This document shows, in pieces, positions 18,301 through 26,452 of a DNA stretch of 64,000 bases. The DNA is from Nostoc punctiforme NIES-2108 (GTDB taxonomy: Bacteria > Cyanobacteriota > Cyanobacteriia > Cyanobacteriales > Nostocaceae): assembly GCA_003326195.1 (NCBI GenBank), contig LXQE01000148.1, forward strand, positions 65,718 through 129,717, given 5' to 3'. Numbering within the stretch: the stretch's first letter is position 1; the number at the start of each line of letters is the position of its first letter. The notes under the pieces are model-generated. The model was not told where the DNA came from. It saw nothing but the letters and a program-made list of their open reading frames with translations, and made no database searches. The translations under genes were made by a program, and so were the position numbers.

Positions 18301-21300
18301 TATGCTCTTTCCAGTGGGTGATGAAGTTAGTCACCATGAACAATGTTCTAGCTTTAAGTGAATGGATTTTCAGATGAGCTAACAGCCTTAATGTAAGCTG
18401 CCCAAACTCGTAGCCAGTCTCAATGTTTCCGACCATTCCACAAAGAATTAACCCAAAGTTGGCGTATGCAAAAGGAGACACAAACGTATTGCCATACTGG
18501 ATTGATAAGTTTATCTGTTTAAACACAAGTAGAAGCACCAGATCGGGAGCTGCATGATAGGCAGCAAGGGTTATCCTTGAGAGAATTCGCATTGCTGCTA
18601 GCTTCTCTGGTTGAGCCATTTCTGGCAATTGGATCAAGTCCTGAATCGGCTCGTTGTCAAAGCGGGATATGATTATGTTTAGTTCAAGCTGAATATCTGA
18701 CTGACTCAGTTTTTCGGGAAAACTGATCCCCAATTTCTGCAACACTTGCAATCCAGTATTTATTGCTTTTAATAGCTGGTTCTGCGCGATGTCGGTTTGA
18801 ATTTTGACTTCGTAAATTTTTACAATATCGAGAATAGTCTTGCCTGATTGTAGAACGATCGCCACCCAGTATTCTACCTGTTCAAAATCGCCACATAAAT
18901 ACGCGATTTCTGTTGTTTCTAAATATAATTCTAATGTCAGGTCATAGTTAGTTTGCCAGCTAGAAGCTGCTAGCCAAACTCTTGCTGTGGCTAAATATTT
19001 TTTCGCCATACTATAGGCAATCGCTGCCTTTGCTTTCTGTCCTGTGATTAAATTTAATCTAGCAATTTCATTGCGTTCTGGTTGCTGACTGACAAGCTCA
19101 ATCCCATGATTCAAATGATCAACGATTTCAAATAACCTATCTGATAGGCACTCCGGTGAAGTTTTGCATAGTAGATTGCGACCAATTTGTAAATGAACAA
19201 CTTGTTTTTGCGACTCATCTATTAAGATATATGCTGCTTGCTGCACGCGATCATGCAAAAATTTATACTCTTGAATTAACAAGTTGTCATCTAATTCAGA
19301 GAGGGGTTGAATTAATCCAACTTGCATTACTGCTTGTAAATCTTGGAAAACCGTTTCAGGTGGTTGATCACAAACAATCGACAACGTATCTAAATTAAAT
19401 TCAGCACCAATGCAAGCAGCTAACTGAAGGATTTTCTGTGTATTATCTGGCAGTTTTTTCAACTTGTGAAGCATCAACTCCACAACATTATCAGTAATAT
19501 TTTGGGCTTGAATCTGAGCAATGTTCCACTGCCAGCCTCCTCTCTGACCTCCCTTAGTAAGGGGGTCAAAGGTCAACAGATTTTCGCTATACAGCGTCCT
19601 CAAAAATTCATTGACAAAGAAAGGATTACCCTCGGTTTTACGCAACACCAATTGAGCTAAGGAACGAATGGTGTCATTATTGTGATGTAGTGTCTCGGCA
19701 ATCAACTGATTCAACGGTTCCAGCGTTAAGGGTGTCAGGATAATTTCTTGAAAAACTACTCCTTGTTTTCGCAGTCTTTCTAGCATTAACGCCAGTGGAT
19801 GCGTTGAATTTACCTCATTATCTCGATATGCTCCAATTAAAAATAGAGATTGGATTTGCTCATCTAGCAGCATCAACTCGATTAACTTCAGCGTTGCTGA
19901 GTCTATCCACTGCAAATCATCTAGAAAAATAACTAGGGGATGTGACTTGTCACAAAACACCCGTACAAACGATTGAAAGATCCGATTGAAGCGATTTTGA
20001 GCTTCAGTTGCGCCAACTTCCGGCGCAGGTGGCTGCTTGCCAATAATTAACTCAACTTCTGGGATGACATCAATAATGATTTGCCCGTTGTTTCCTAAAG
20101 CTGCAAGCAGACGCGATCGCAACTGTTGTACTTGTTCGTCTGCTTCAACGAGCAATTGCTGCACCAATTTTTGCAGAGCATCTGCGATCGCACTGTAGGG
20201 AATATTGCGCTGAAATTGATCAAATTTCCCAGAGATAAAATAGCCGCGCTTTTGGGTAATTGGTTTATAGATTTCCTGAACTAACGCAGATTTTCCAATG
20301 CCAGCATAGCCAGATACTAACATCATTTCGACTTGGAATTTTGGATTGCCCCCTTGTTTCTTGTGTGAAGTAGTTTCCGAATTGTTTGATAAAGCAGCGA
20401 TGCGATTTGACTCTGAACACGCTACGCGATTGTCCTTCCCTGCGGGAGGCTGCGCCAACAGACACGCTATGCGATTGTCCTCCGGACACGCTACGCGAAC
20501 AAACGCCGCCAGTAACATTGCAACTTCCTTGTCCCGCCCATAAAGTTTTTGGGGAATTTGAAACCGATCGCAAACGTCTTGAAGCCCAAGTTGAATGCTA
20601 GAGATTTGACCGATTTCTTTTAATTGGTCAGCACAGATTTCTAAATCCGCTTTGATTCCCCAAGCACTCTGATAGCGATTTTCAGCATTTTTCGCCATCA
20701 GTTTGAGAATGATATCTGAAACTGGCTTGGGAATCGTTGTATTTATTTCATTAGGCGGAATAGGATGTTTGGCAATATGACAATGGACTAGCTCCAGCAC
20801 GTCTGTGGTGGGAAATGGTAGTTGTCCAGTGAGCAGTTCGTAAAATGTCACACCAAGGGAGTAAAAATCGCTGCGGTAATCGAGTAAACGGTTCATCCGC
20901 CCGGTTTGCTCTGGAGATAGGTATGCCAGTGTCCCTTCTAAAACATGAGGACTTTTGAAAGTCGGATTCGTGCGGTTAAATTGGGTGGCAATTCCAAAGT
21001 CAATAATTTTGACAACGCCAGTATCCAGATTCAGGATTATGTTTCCAGGGTTGATATCTTTATGAATGACATTGGCTGCATGGATTCTGCCCAGAATGTC
21101 GCAAACTGCGATCGCAACACCGAAAAAAGTGGATAAAGGCATGGGGCAGAAGATATCTGGGCGCTTGTGCATCCATTTCTCTAGGGACTCTCCCCCAAAA
21201 TCTTCTAATAGAATCACCAGAGTGCGTTGATAGTCCTGTTGGCTGTATGCTTTGATAACTCCTTCTAATTTTAGGGAGCGGGTAATTTTATATTCCTGTC

Positions 21301-21481
21301 TGTAGCGGGTTAGTTCTTGGGGAGAGGGATAATCAAGCTTTAGCATTTTTACGACGATCCCTACTCCATCGTCTCTGATGCCCCGATAAACTAGAGAGTT
21401 AGAACTTTCATATATCTTGTTTTGAATGGCAATACCAGGTAGAGCAATCATAGAGCAACTCTTGAGAGTATGATCTGGCAT
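15365..21481 (-). CDS. Giant hybrid Ser/Thr kinase - AAA ATPase - GAF - PAS - histidine kinase
   Basis: 2,038 residues; a second ATG at 21451 (MIALPGIAIQ) matches the usual start of this family better and may be the true start. Order: Ser/Thr kinase domain (about 15-290; IHKDINPGNI catalytic loop, IDFGIAT), a linker, AAA/STAND ATPase (about 315-660; Walker A GYAGIGKS near 390, FLDDLQWID), a long helical TPR-like region (to about 1340), GAF (about 1375-1540), two PAS domains (about 1547-1670 and 1704-1815), HisKA_3 with His about 1849 (REIHDTLAQ) and HATPase (about 1945-2036). Such multidomain kinases are common in Nostocales. The linker before the ATPase (about 20370-20505) carries an in-frame genomic repeat, adding about 50 residues. 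It likely signals to the regulator just downstream. Confidence 0.92.
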   Translation of the reverse strand: MPDHTLKSCSMIALPGIAIQNKIYESSNSLVYRGIRDDGVGIVVKMLKLDYPSPQELTRYRQEYKITRSLKLEGVIKAYSQQDYQRTLVILLEDFGGESLEKWMHKRPDIFCPMPLSTFFGVAIAVCDILGRIHAANVIHKDINPGNIILNLDTGVVKIIDFGIATQFNRTNPTFKSPHVLEGTLAYLSPEQTGRMNRLLDYRSDFYSLGVTFYELLTGQLPFPTTDVLELVHCHIAKHPIPPNEINTTIPKPVSDIILKLMAKNAENRYQSAWGIKADLEICADQLKEIGQISSIQLGLQDVCDRFQIPQKLYGRDKEVAMLLAAFVRVACPEDNRIACLLAQPPAGKDNRVACSESNRIAALSNNSETTSHKKQGGNPKFQVEMMLVSGYAGIGKSALVQEIYKPITQKRGYFISGKFDQFQRNIPYSAIADALQKLVQQLLVEADEQVQQLRSRLLAALGNNGQIIIDVIPEVELIIGKQPPAPEVGATEAQNRFNRIFQSFVRVFCDKSHPLVIFLDDLQWIDSATLKLIELMLLDEQIQSLFLIGAYRDNEVNSTHPLALMLERLRKQGVVFQEIILTPLTLEPLNQLIAETLHHNNDTIRSLAQLVLRKTEGNPFFVNEFLRTLYSENLLTFDPLTKGGQRGGWQWNIAQIQAQNITDNVVELMLHKLKKLPDNTQKILQLAACIGAEFNLDTLSIVCDQPPETVFQDLQAVMQVGLIQPLSELDDNLLIQEYKFLHDRVQQAAYILIDESQKQVVHLQIGRNLLCKTSPECLSDRLFEIVDHLNHGIELVSQQPERNEIARLNLITGQKAKAAIAYSMAKKYLATARVWLAASSWQTNYDLTLELYLETTEIAYLCGDFEQVEYWVAIVLQSGKTILDIVKIYEVKIQTDIAQNQLLKAINTGLQVLQKLGISFPEKLSQSDIQLELNIIISRFDNEPIQDLIQLPEMAQPEKLAAMRILSRITLAAYHAAPDLVLLLVFKQINLSIQYGNTFVSPFAYANFGLILCGMVGNIETGYEFGQLTLRLLAHLKIHSLKARTLFMVTNFITHWKEHIRETSKPFLEAYQSGLETGDLEFAAYCAFTYCLQLFIVGKELVEVEHEMATYCEAIYQIKQTTSLTWTQIFQQSVLNLMGCSVNPSRLVGESYNEENRLPHHEIEDAVILFLVHLNKLILCYLFSEYVQASENAAIAESHVIRVSATPLVPLHYFYSSLARLAIFPGSSAQAQEKILKNVAVIQEQMKQWAVYAPMNYLHKYHLVEAEIARVLGQLLEAEEFYEQAIQGARDNEYLQEEALAYELAAKFYLSRGRKKIAQTYMKEAHYCYARWGAVAKVKDLETRYPQLFPQSSGMASTPIYTTAGTNSNTSHIAFDLATVMKASLAISSEIELDKLLSSLMQILIENAGAQSGCLLLENSGEWVIEAACELSDGEQVCATQVLQSIPTTNYLPESIINYVIHTHECVILNDATREGNFINEPYIQHYQPQSILCLPLLNQNRLVGVLYLENRLAAGAFTPARTQVLNLLSTQAAIAIENAKLYSKLRTSESQMAQFLEAVPVGIGIVDATGRPYYANQRGIQLMGTGIDPAVPPEQIAEVYQFYLAETNQIYPTEKLPVIRALSGERTSIDDVEIRQNNTTIPIEVWGTPVFDEQGNVAYAIVAFEDITERKKAENLLANYNRTLEQQVAQRTAALQQSEAELRSREQELRLITDALPALISYVDANRCYQFINRTHEVWFSRNRDEILGKSVHELLGETVYQRVEPSINQVFEGQTVTLEAEIPSSLGRHCISATLIPDFDRNAQVRGFYSLITDISEQRNAALRERKRAEHASILEERNRMAREIHDTLAQSFTGILLQVGAAMQVLADDQEATQEHLEMIDELARIGLSEARRSVAALRPQMLSEGNLQSALHRLMTQMRASTDTILIYEIKGTAYSLPTEVENHLLRIGQEALTNAIKYADAAEIRIELVYDNAQCILRVKDNGRGFGVATIPSVGGFGLLGMSERAEHLGAQLSIQSQPGQGTEIVVIVNRE
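20401..20500. repeat. Interspersed repeat units inside the kinase coding region
   Basis: Contains repeated CACGCTACGCGATTGTCC-type units (three tandem-like variants) and CCTGCGGGAGGCTGCGCCAA, the same vocabulary as the repeat at 8819 and the MITE at 38030. It stays in frame and encodes a low-complexity linker (VACPEDNRIAC, then NRVACSESNRIAA) between kinase and ATPase domains. Confidence 0.6.
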
Positions 21482-21961
21482 AACTCAAACTATACAGCAA
21501 TTCTTATTCTGAGAATAATTACTTGCTGTTTGCTCCCATCAAGAATAAGTTTGGTGAAATAAGAGATTGATAACTAAACTTTAATTTCCGACTTCAAAAC
21601 ATTCAACACTTTTTCTCCCAAAGCGTTTAAATAAGGTCGATTTAGCTTACCCATCGGCTCTAAAAAGTTCTGCATTGATTCCTCTAGTGTGCCCGAATAT
21701 ACTCAACTGATGTGATCGTAGGCGAGCAATCACTCCTAGAGAAATGCCAGCTATCGACATCTTTCATCTAAGGAACGCGAGTGATCGTTTCCAACATATA
21801 AAACCGAGCGTAGGAATGATTTCCGTACACGACATCAACAATGAATACAAAAAAACTGACGATCAATCAAATCAAAACTTTCATGGTGCATTCCTCCAAA
21901 ATCAGAACACATTACTGATTTACAAATTCCGATATCTGGCTGACTTACTTAGACCGCTCAT
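21482..21961. other. Intergenic region with a possible 33-residue remnant
   Basis: About 480 bases upstream of the giant kinase. On the minus strand 21574-21675 encodes a 33-residue ORF (MQNFLEPMGKLNRPYLNALG to SEIKV) with a GAGG site before the ATG; it looks like the C-terminus of an unrecognised protein. No other gene, RNA or repeat recognised. Confidence 0.3.
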
Positions 21962-22396
21962 TCATTTCAGTTCTTTACTGACTTTGCCGTCAAGAGAGTG
22001 GGCTGTTTCTCGTAATTCTCGTACTTCTCGTTGTAAAAAGAAGTTGAGAAAGGTACGGATACCAGTAATCGCTGCAAGTTTTGCCACTGCATCCCATGAG
22101 GGGGAAATAGCTGTGCCGACGATATCGGCAGCTAATAGAAATTCCAGTGCTAAGGCTAACACCACACCTAGTTCTAAACGGATCGTTTCTTGGACAACCC
22201 GATCGCGTCTCCAGAGATGAAAGATTTTTCGGAGTGTGAGAATGAGTGCCATTGCAACTGTTAAAACTGCAATGCCTTCCAGAAAAACTTTCAAAAACAT
22301 CGCGAATTCTTGCAATAGTCCTTCTGCCAGAAGTGTGAACTTAGAGGTGTGTTCTACACCAGAGGCAGAGTCTAAGACAATGGCTATCCAAAGCAT
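21962..22396 (-). CDS. DUF1622 family membrane protein
   Basis: 144 residues with two to three hydrophobic helices. The family core is clear: ETIRLELGVVLALALEFLLAADIVGTAISP followed by AKLAAITGIRTFLNFFLQREVREL, the arginine/glutamate-flanked helices typical of DUF1622. Inner-membrane protein, function unknown. The start at 22396 (MLWIAIVLD) is weak; a later Met (MFLKVFLEG) would also fit. Precedes nothing on its strand and follows the broken aquaporin. Confidence 0.85.
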   Translation of the reverse strand: MLWIAIVLDSASGVEHTSKFTLLAEGLLQEFAMFLKVFLEGIAVLTVAMALILTLRKIFHLWRRDRVVQETIRLELGVVLALALEFLLAADIVGTAISPSWDAVAKLAAITGIRTFLNFFLQREVRELRETAHSLDGKVSKELK

Positions 22397-22418
22397 AAAC
22401 TGACGTACCTATCTAGGC

Positions 22419-22891
22419 TTATCTGTTCGAGTGAGGGTGATGCTGGAAATGAGGCAGTTTGACATTTTTGAAAATACTGGGGTAATTAAAAGCGTGATAG
22501 AGTTTTCCAGTCAGAACATCCCTTCGCCTAACGTGAACAGCCGAAACGCCCCCACAGCGATCGCTCCAATAAACTGTCCAATCACAAAGCCAACAAAATC
22601 TCGGAGGTGCATTTTGCCGTGTATCCAAAATGCGAGTGAGACAGAAGGATTGATGTGAGAGCCACTCAGTTTCCCGATTGGAGAAACGGCTACAATCGCT
22701 CCACTGCCAGCAAAAATTAGTCCCGTAATCAGTCGCCGAATGCTTGAATCAGGCACAAGCTGTTCTATTGGCAAACCGTACCCAAAGTTAAAGACGATTG
22801 CACTCAAGCCGATGAAAATATTGAAAGCGGCTCCCAGGAATTCTGCAAAGTATTCGCGCCAATGCCACTGATTCGGAATACTAGAATTCAT
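22419..22891 (-). pseudogene. Aquaporin (MIP family), internally deleted
   Basis: From ATG at 22891 the frame reads WREYFAEFLGAAFNIFIGL, then SGSHINPSVSLAFW (first NPA-type box, here NPS), through GQFIGAIAVGAF, and stops after 126 residues. In another frame just downstream comes LTGKLYHAFNYPSIFKNVKLPHF to the 22419 stop, which resembles the cytoplasmic C-terminal tail of this family. The second half with the other NPA box is missing. So the gene has lost about 100 residues, with a frame change at the junction near 22500-22540. Confidence 0.7.
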
Positions 22892-23043
22892 AGGTTATGA
22901 TTTTTGTCAAGGGGCTTGCGTTAACGCCAAGCAATTAGCTAGAATCCCCAGTGACTACTAACTGCGCTCGCCAAGGCTTAGTAAGATTTTATAGGCTACG
23001 TTTATCTAGCATATCTGAATAATTCTTTGAAGAGCGATCGCAA

Positions 23044-23436
23044 TCAAATTTTACCATACTCCTGTACGAAAAAAATCTGTCCGACTGCTTTTATATTTTG
23101 CTTCATAACCCGCAACAAACGATTCTCTAAGGTTCGATTATCCTCATCCAAAAAATCAATTATTGCCTTGACTTTCCCAGCATAATCACGATCGTGTTTA
23201 AAAATAATCATGCCAGCATGATTTGGTGCAGTGCGATGTAAATCGATAAAATCTTGGCGATTTGCCGTAATCAAAATGCGACCTGTCGCTGTGGCATACT
23301 GCAAAACAACATCGTCAGAAATCCCTTGATTTGCTTGACCTGCTTCGTAGGAAGTTAATACATCGTGTCCCTTCGATCTGAGTAAGTTTACCATTGCGAT
23401 CGGAAAATTTTCATTGGAGTAAAATTGTAATGCCAT
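23044..23436 (-). CDS. DUF5615 PIN-like protein, putative toxin
   Basis: 130 residues. Opens with MALQFYSNENFPIAMVNLLRSKGHDV, then GQANQGISDDVVLQYATATGRILITANRQDFIDLH: the DUF5615 (PIN-like, Mut7-C related) pattern with conserved acidic residues D/E near the N-terminus (here NEN instead of DEN) and TANRQDF (usually TxDxDF). Families of this kind pair with DUF433 antitoxins. The ATG overlaps the stop codon of the frame-restored DUF433 gene (TAATG), showing original coupling. Substitutions in two acidic motif positions may mean reduced nuclease activity. Confidence 0.82.
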   Translation of the reverse strand: MALQFYSNENFPIAMVNLLRSKGHDVLTSYEAGQANQGISDDVVLQYATATGRILITANRQDFIDLHRTAPNHAGMIIFKHDRDYAGKVKAIIDFLDEDNRTLENRLLRVMKQNIKAVGQIFFVQEYGKI

Positions 23437-23748
23437 TAAACTAAATTATCTTGGGCAATTTCTCGATCAATTTGTTCAGGATTTTGTTCGTAGTAATGCC
23501 AAGCTGCACTTAAATCTTCCACATCCAGGATAATTTGCCAATAATTCTTCATCCGGGGCACCTTGTTGACGATATGCTACCAAAGTCCAGACGGGAATTC
23601 GTGTATTTCTAATTCGCGCTTGTCTCCCGCAAACTCTTGGTGTAATCTGAATTGGATTTTGCAACATTTGCACGTAATTTAATGCTTGGTCAACTAATTC
23701 CTCTGGTAAAGCTGCAATTACTTCGAGCAGTTGAGTCCTCTTATTCAT
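23436..23748 (-). pseudogene. DUF433 antitoxin-like gene with a C-terminal frameshift
   Basis: From ATG at 23748 the frame gives 90 residues: VCGRQARIRNTRIPVWTLVAYRQQGAPDEELLANYPG is a clear DUF433 core, but the last 16 residues (CGRFKCSLALLRTKS) are foreign. In the next frame the expected end appears: LDVEDLSAAWHYYEQNPEQ to AQDNLV, ending at 23436. A small indel near 23538 separates them. DUF433 proteins have a winged HTH; the lost tail is the usual partner-contact region, so DNA binding could persist without toxin neutralisation. Confidence 0.75.
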
Positions 23749-23997
23749 GACAACAAAATCTCTCTCGCTTATTTCATCCTAACTTGAAATTTTATAGTAA
23801 TTATCCTAGCAACTGTTTTGAAGCCCAATCTCAATTTCCGATAAGCGATCGCCAATACTAAAACCGACCTATATGTTTTGCGATCGCCTTTTCCCATCAT
23901 CTGAGCGCGATCGCTCAAGTCGGCAATATTCAACAGCGATCGCCTATCACCCCATATAGAGCGCACTCATAGCCAATTTAGGTACATCAAAAACTAT

Positions 23998-25168
23998 TTA
24001 TAAATATCTTTTCATTACTTTTTGCTTAAGATTATGAGATTCATCTATAATGTTTTGGTCTTTAGTAATTTCTTGCTCTAATTTATCCACTTCCGAAACT
24101 AATTTTTCTTGAACTGATAAAGGTGGCACTGGAATTTTTACTGATTTCAAGATTTCAATATTAATATTTTTTTGAGCCATTTTGGGTGCAACATCATTTA
24201 GGTATTGCTTTTGTTTTCTCATTATTAACTCTAAAAAATAGACATTAATATCATTATTGGAAATTAATGCAACGACGCTATCAGGAAAACAAGCAGGATA
24301 ATCTAAAACAGCAGTGTCACCAATATTTGCAGCAATTGTAACTAATACTATTGATGGCTGAAATAATTTACTAACTTGTAAACCGTCTTCATTAAGAGTT
24401 TGTGTATATTCAATTTTATTTCCGTTTACCCTGACAATATCACCTGTTTGAATAAATGGATATATCCCATCATAAAAGCGAGGATAATTTCTTGGTCTAT
24501 GTGAAAACCTACCTCTTTTAATGTCAGAAACTTTGCTTAAACCTACTAATTCTTTACTATCTTTATAAATGGAATTTATTCTTTCTTCAATTTCATTTTT
24601 AGCTTGTTGAATTGCCTCTTTAGCCTTAATTACAGCCTGTTCGCTCGCCTCACACTCATTAACTATCTGCTGCTGCACTTCTAAAGGTGGTAAGGGAATT
24701 CTAAGTTGATAAGCATCATTACGATTTAATCCAGGAACACCAGAACCACCACTTAATTCATCAAGTTTAAGCAATTTCAAGATTTTCAAACTCTTTACCA
24801 GCAGTTTTGCACTCAATGATCAACATTGGTTTCCCTTGTTGATTTTTTACTAAAATATCTGCACGGCCTCCACTAGCACCATGCCCAACTTTCCATTTTG
24901 GTTCAAGTTCTATGTGTTCAGGTTTATATCCCTTTGCTAAAAGTCGATGCACGCACTCAAAAACAACAAAATTTTCATTTTGAGAGAAGTTACAAGTCTG
25001 ACGCTCATTAATAATTAATCCATGATCTTCGGGATAAATTAATTGTTTTTTATTAAAATCTACCTTGAGCATCCCCTCAGTATGCAAAAAGTGTTTTGAT
25101 AATACATCTCCATTTTGCTCAAAACCTAGCGATAGTAAAAAAGATTTAAAATTGTCTTGAGTAATCAT
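23998..25168 (-). pseudogene. Collapsed restriction-modification gene: nuclease N-terminus fused to HsdS C-terminus
   Basis: From ATG at 25168, 133 codons encode an N-terminal restriction domain ending GGRADILVKNQQGKPMLIIECKTAGKEF, a PD-(D/E)xK pattern of type I R or fused R-M proteins. At about 24780-24800 this frame ends, and a second frame (to 23998) reads DELSGGSGVPGLNRNDAYQL, IPLPPLEVQQQIV and a second target-recognition half ending VPPLSVQEKLVSEVDKLEQ: the C-terminal ~270 residues of an HsdS specificity domain. The whole methyltransferase and first recognition half are missing. A large deletion probably removed about 2-3 kb of a fused R-M-S gene. Confidence 0.75.
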
Positions 25169-25198
25169 TTATTGCTTGTTCACGCCGATCTACCCATC

Positions 25199-25304
25199 AT
25201 ATAGCAATCCTAAATCATTCGTGAAAAATTAGATCCCCGACTTCTCGAAGAAGTCGGGGATATGGACATCGCGCATTTTCACAACTCAAATAAGATTGCT
25301 ATAT
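25199..25304. mobile_element. MITE with ATATAGCAATC terminal inverted repeats
   Basis: 106 bp. Ends ATATAGCAATC and GATTGCTATAT are perfect inverted repeats, extended imperfectly inward (GTGAAAAAT and ATTTTCAC). The centre is a 13-bp perfect hairpin, ATCCCCGACTTCT, CGA loop, AGAAGTCGGGGAT (25233-25261). No coding capacity. It lies between the R-M remnant and xisI. Confidence 0.7.
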
Positions 25305-25420
25305 ATGAAATGTATGAATATTTATTGTGAATGGCGCGATCGCATAGGTTAAAATGATCCCCGCTTTTGATTTGATTAAAATTGAACTAGCGATCGCTAT
25401 TCATCAATCAATATTTAAAC

Positions 25421-25762
25421 CTAACCTACAGCAAACTCCGTATCAGAGCGCACCCTAGCAGGTTGAAAACCCAAAACTATATCTTGATATGGTACACCCA
25501 ATTTTAATAACTCATAGGCAATCCCATCTTCCGTACCATCATATTGAATCCAAATCTTGCCATTTTTAATATCCAAATGTAGCAAACATCCATAATCCCT
25601 GATATCATTCTGCGTCCAACCCACATACACTAATTGATAGTGATCTCGCTCCGTATCAAAAATAGGTTGAGCCTCAACATCTTTTGCGGATTTCATCGAG
25701 CGATCAGCTTTTGCTTGGATTAGTTGTTGAATATATTGCCTGTAGAGAGCTACTTTATCCAT
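25421..25762 (-). CDS. xisI: XisI family protein (fdxN element excision controlling factor)
   Basis: 113 residues, full length for XisI. Reads MDKVALYRQYIQQLIQ, then DTERDHYQLVYVGW, RDYGCLLHLDIKNGKIWIQ and DGIAYELLKLGVPYQDIVLGF, the family hallmarks. In Anabaena XisI and XisH assist the XisF recombinase in excising the fdxN element, but many stand-alone xisHI pairs exist in cyanobacteria without that element. The start overlaps the end of xisH by 13 bases. Confidence 0.9.
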   Translation of the reverse strand: MDKVALYRQYIQQLIQAKADRSMKSAKDVEAQPIFDTERDHYQLVYVGWTQNDIRDYGCLLHLDIKNGKIWIQYDGTEDGIAYELLKLGVPYQDIVLGFQPARVRSDTEFAVG

Positions 25763-26163
25763 TGCTCAATCGTCTCCTTTTCTAAGTCATAAACTAAAAG
25801 TTTAATTTGACTGCGTTGTACCACACTATTAATAAAAGCTAAGTTAAAAAAGGTTTGATAAACAAAACGAGGTACTGCTAAATATAAAATTCGCTCTGGA
25901 TCTTTATCTTCTAAAGCATAGCGATAATCTAAAAACTGTCCATGCGCTAAATGAAAATCAGAAATCCTTGAGGGACTAATAAAACTTTTCACCTCAACCG
26001 CAATTTTATCATTTCCCCTTTGGGCACCAATAATCTGTTCCGCCCCAATGTCTATATACATTTAAACTCCACCTATACGCAATTCGTATGGATAGTGAGT
26101 TATTTGCCATCCGTCTTTTTCAAGAGCGCGTTTAACTTGCTCGTGATACAAATCTTTTGCCAT
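25750..26163 (-). pseudogene. xisH: XisH family gene interrupted by one nonsense codon
   Basis: From ATG at 26163 the frame reads MAKDLYHEQVKRALEKDGWQ and ITHYPYELRIGGV, then TAA at codon 34, and continues in the same frame MYIDIGAEQIIGAQRGNDKI to the normal end (137 sense codons in total). XisH homologs normally have Glu at this point (GGVEMYID-like), so one G-to-T change explains the stop. An ATG follows the stop directly (GTT TAA ATG), so a 103-residue N-truncated product could be re-initiated; it keeps the endonuclease-like EVKSF core. Confidence 0.8.
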
Positions 26164-26319
26164 ATTATGGGTTGCGTTGAGGAACTTGAGCGATCGCTAA
26201 TAAATTACGGCACTAGAACATTTTAGCTAAAATTTGACAGACTCAAAACCTTCAGTGCGATAGCTATGCACGAAAAACCTATGCTGTATAGTATTTGCTA
26301 TCGTCCCAATTACAAGATT
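26164..26319. other. Intergenic region upstream of xisH
   Basis: Contains two HIP1-like sites and the likely xisH promoter, but no box was assigned. It runs into the repeats at 26320-26683. Confidence 0.3.
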
Positions 26320-26349
26320 GCGATGTCTACGACGGGCTACGCCTACGCG
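26320..26349. repeat. Short palindromic repeat (GGGCTACGCC family)
   Basis: GCGATGTCTACGACGGGCTA then CGCCTACGCG; nearly identical to the copy at 6534. Confidence 0.6.
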
Positions 26350-26452
26350 GCATAAAGCATATAGAAAATCACAAAGTTGAAGAATACCTGTATCAACGTG
26401 TGAATAATTTTAATCAGCGTCAATTTGGTTTCACTTTTTATAAAAGCAATGC

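Noticed and set aside
21744..22220. 158-codon plus-strand ORF
   Set aside because: It overlaps the well-supported DUF1622 gene antisense and shows no family features.
23769..23966. 65-codon minus ORF in a HIP1-rich spacer
   Set aside because: Its frame is held open mostly by GCGATCGC repeats; no family match and weak start context.
25352..25456. 34-codon plus ORF (MIPAFDLIKIELAIAIHQSI)
   Set aside because: No ribosome-binding site; it runs antisense into xisI.
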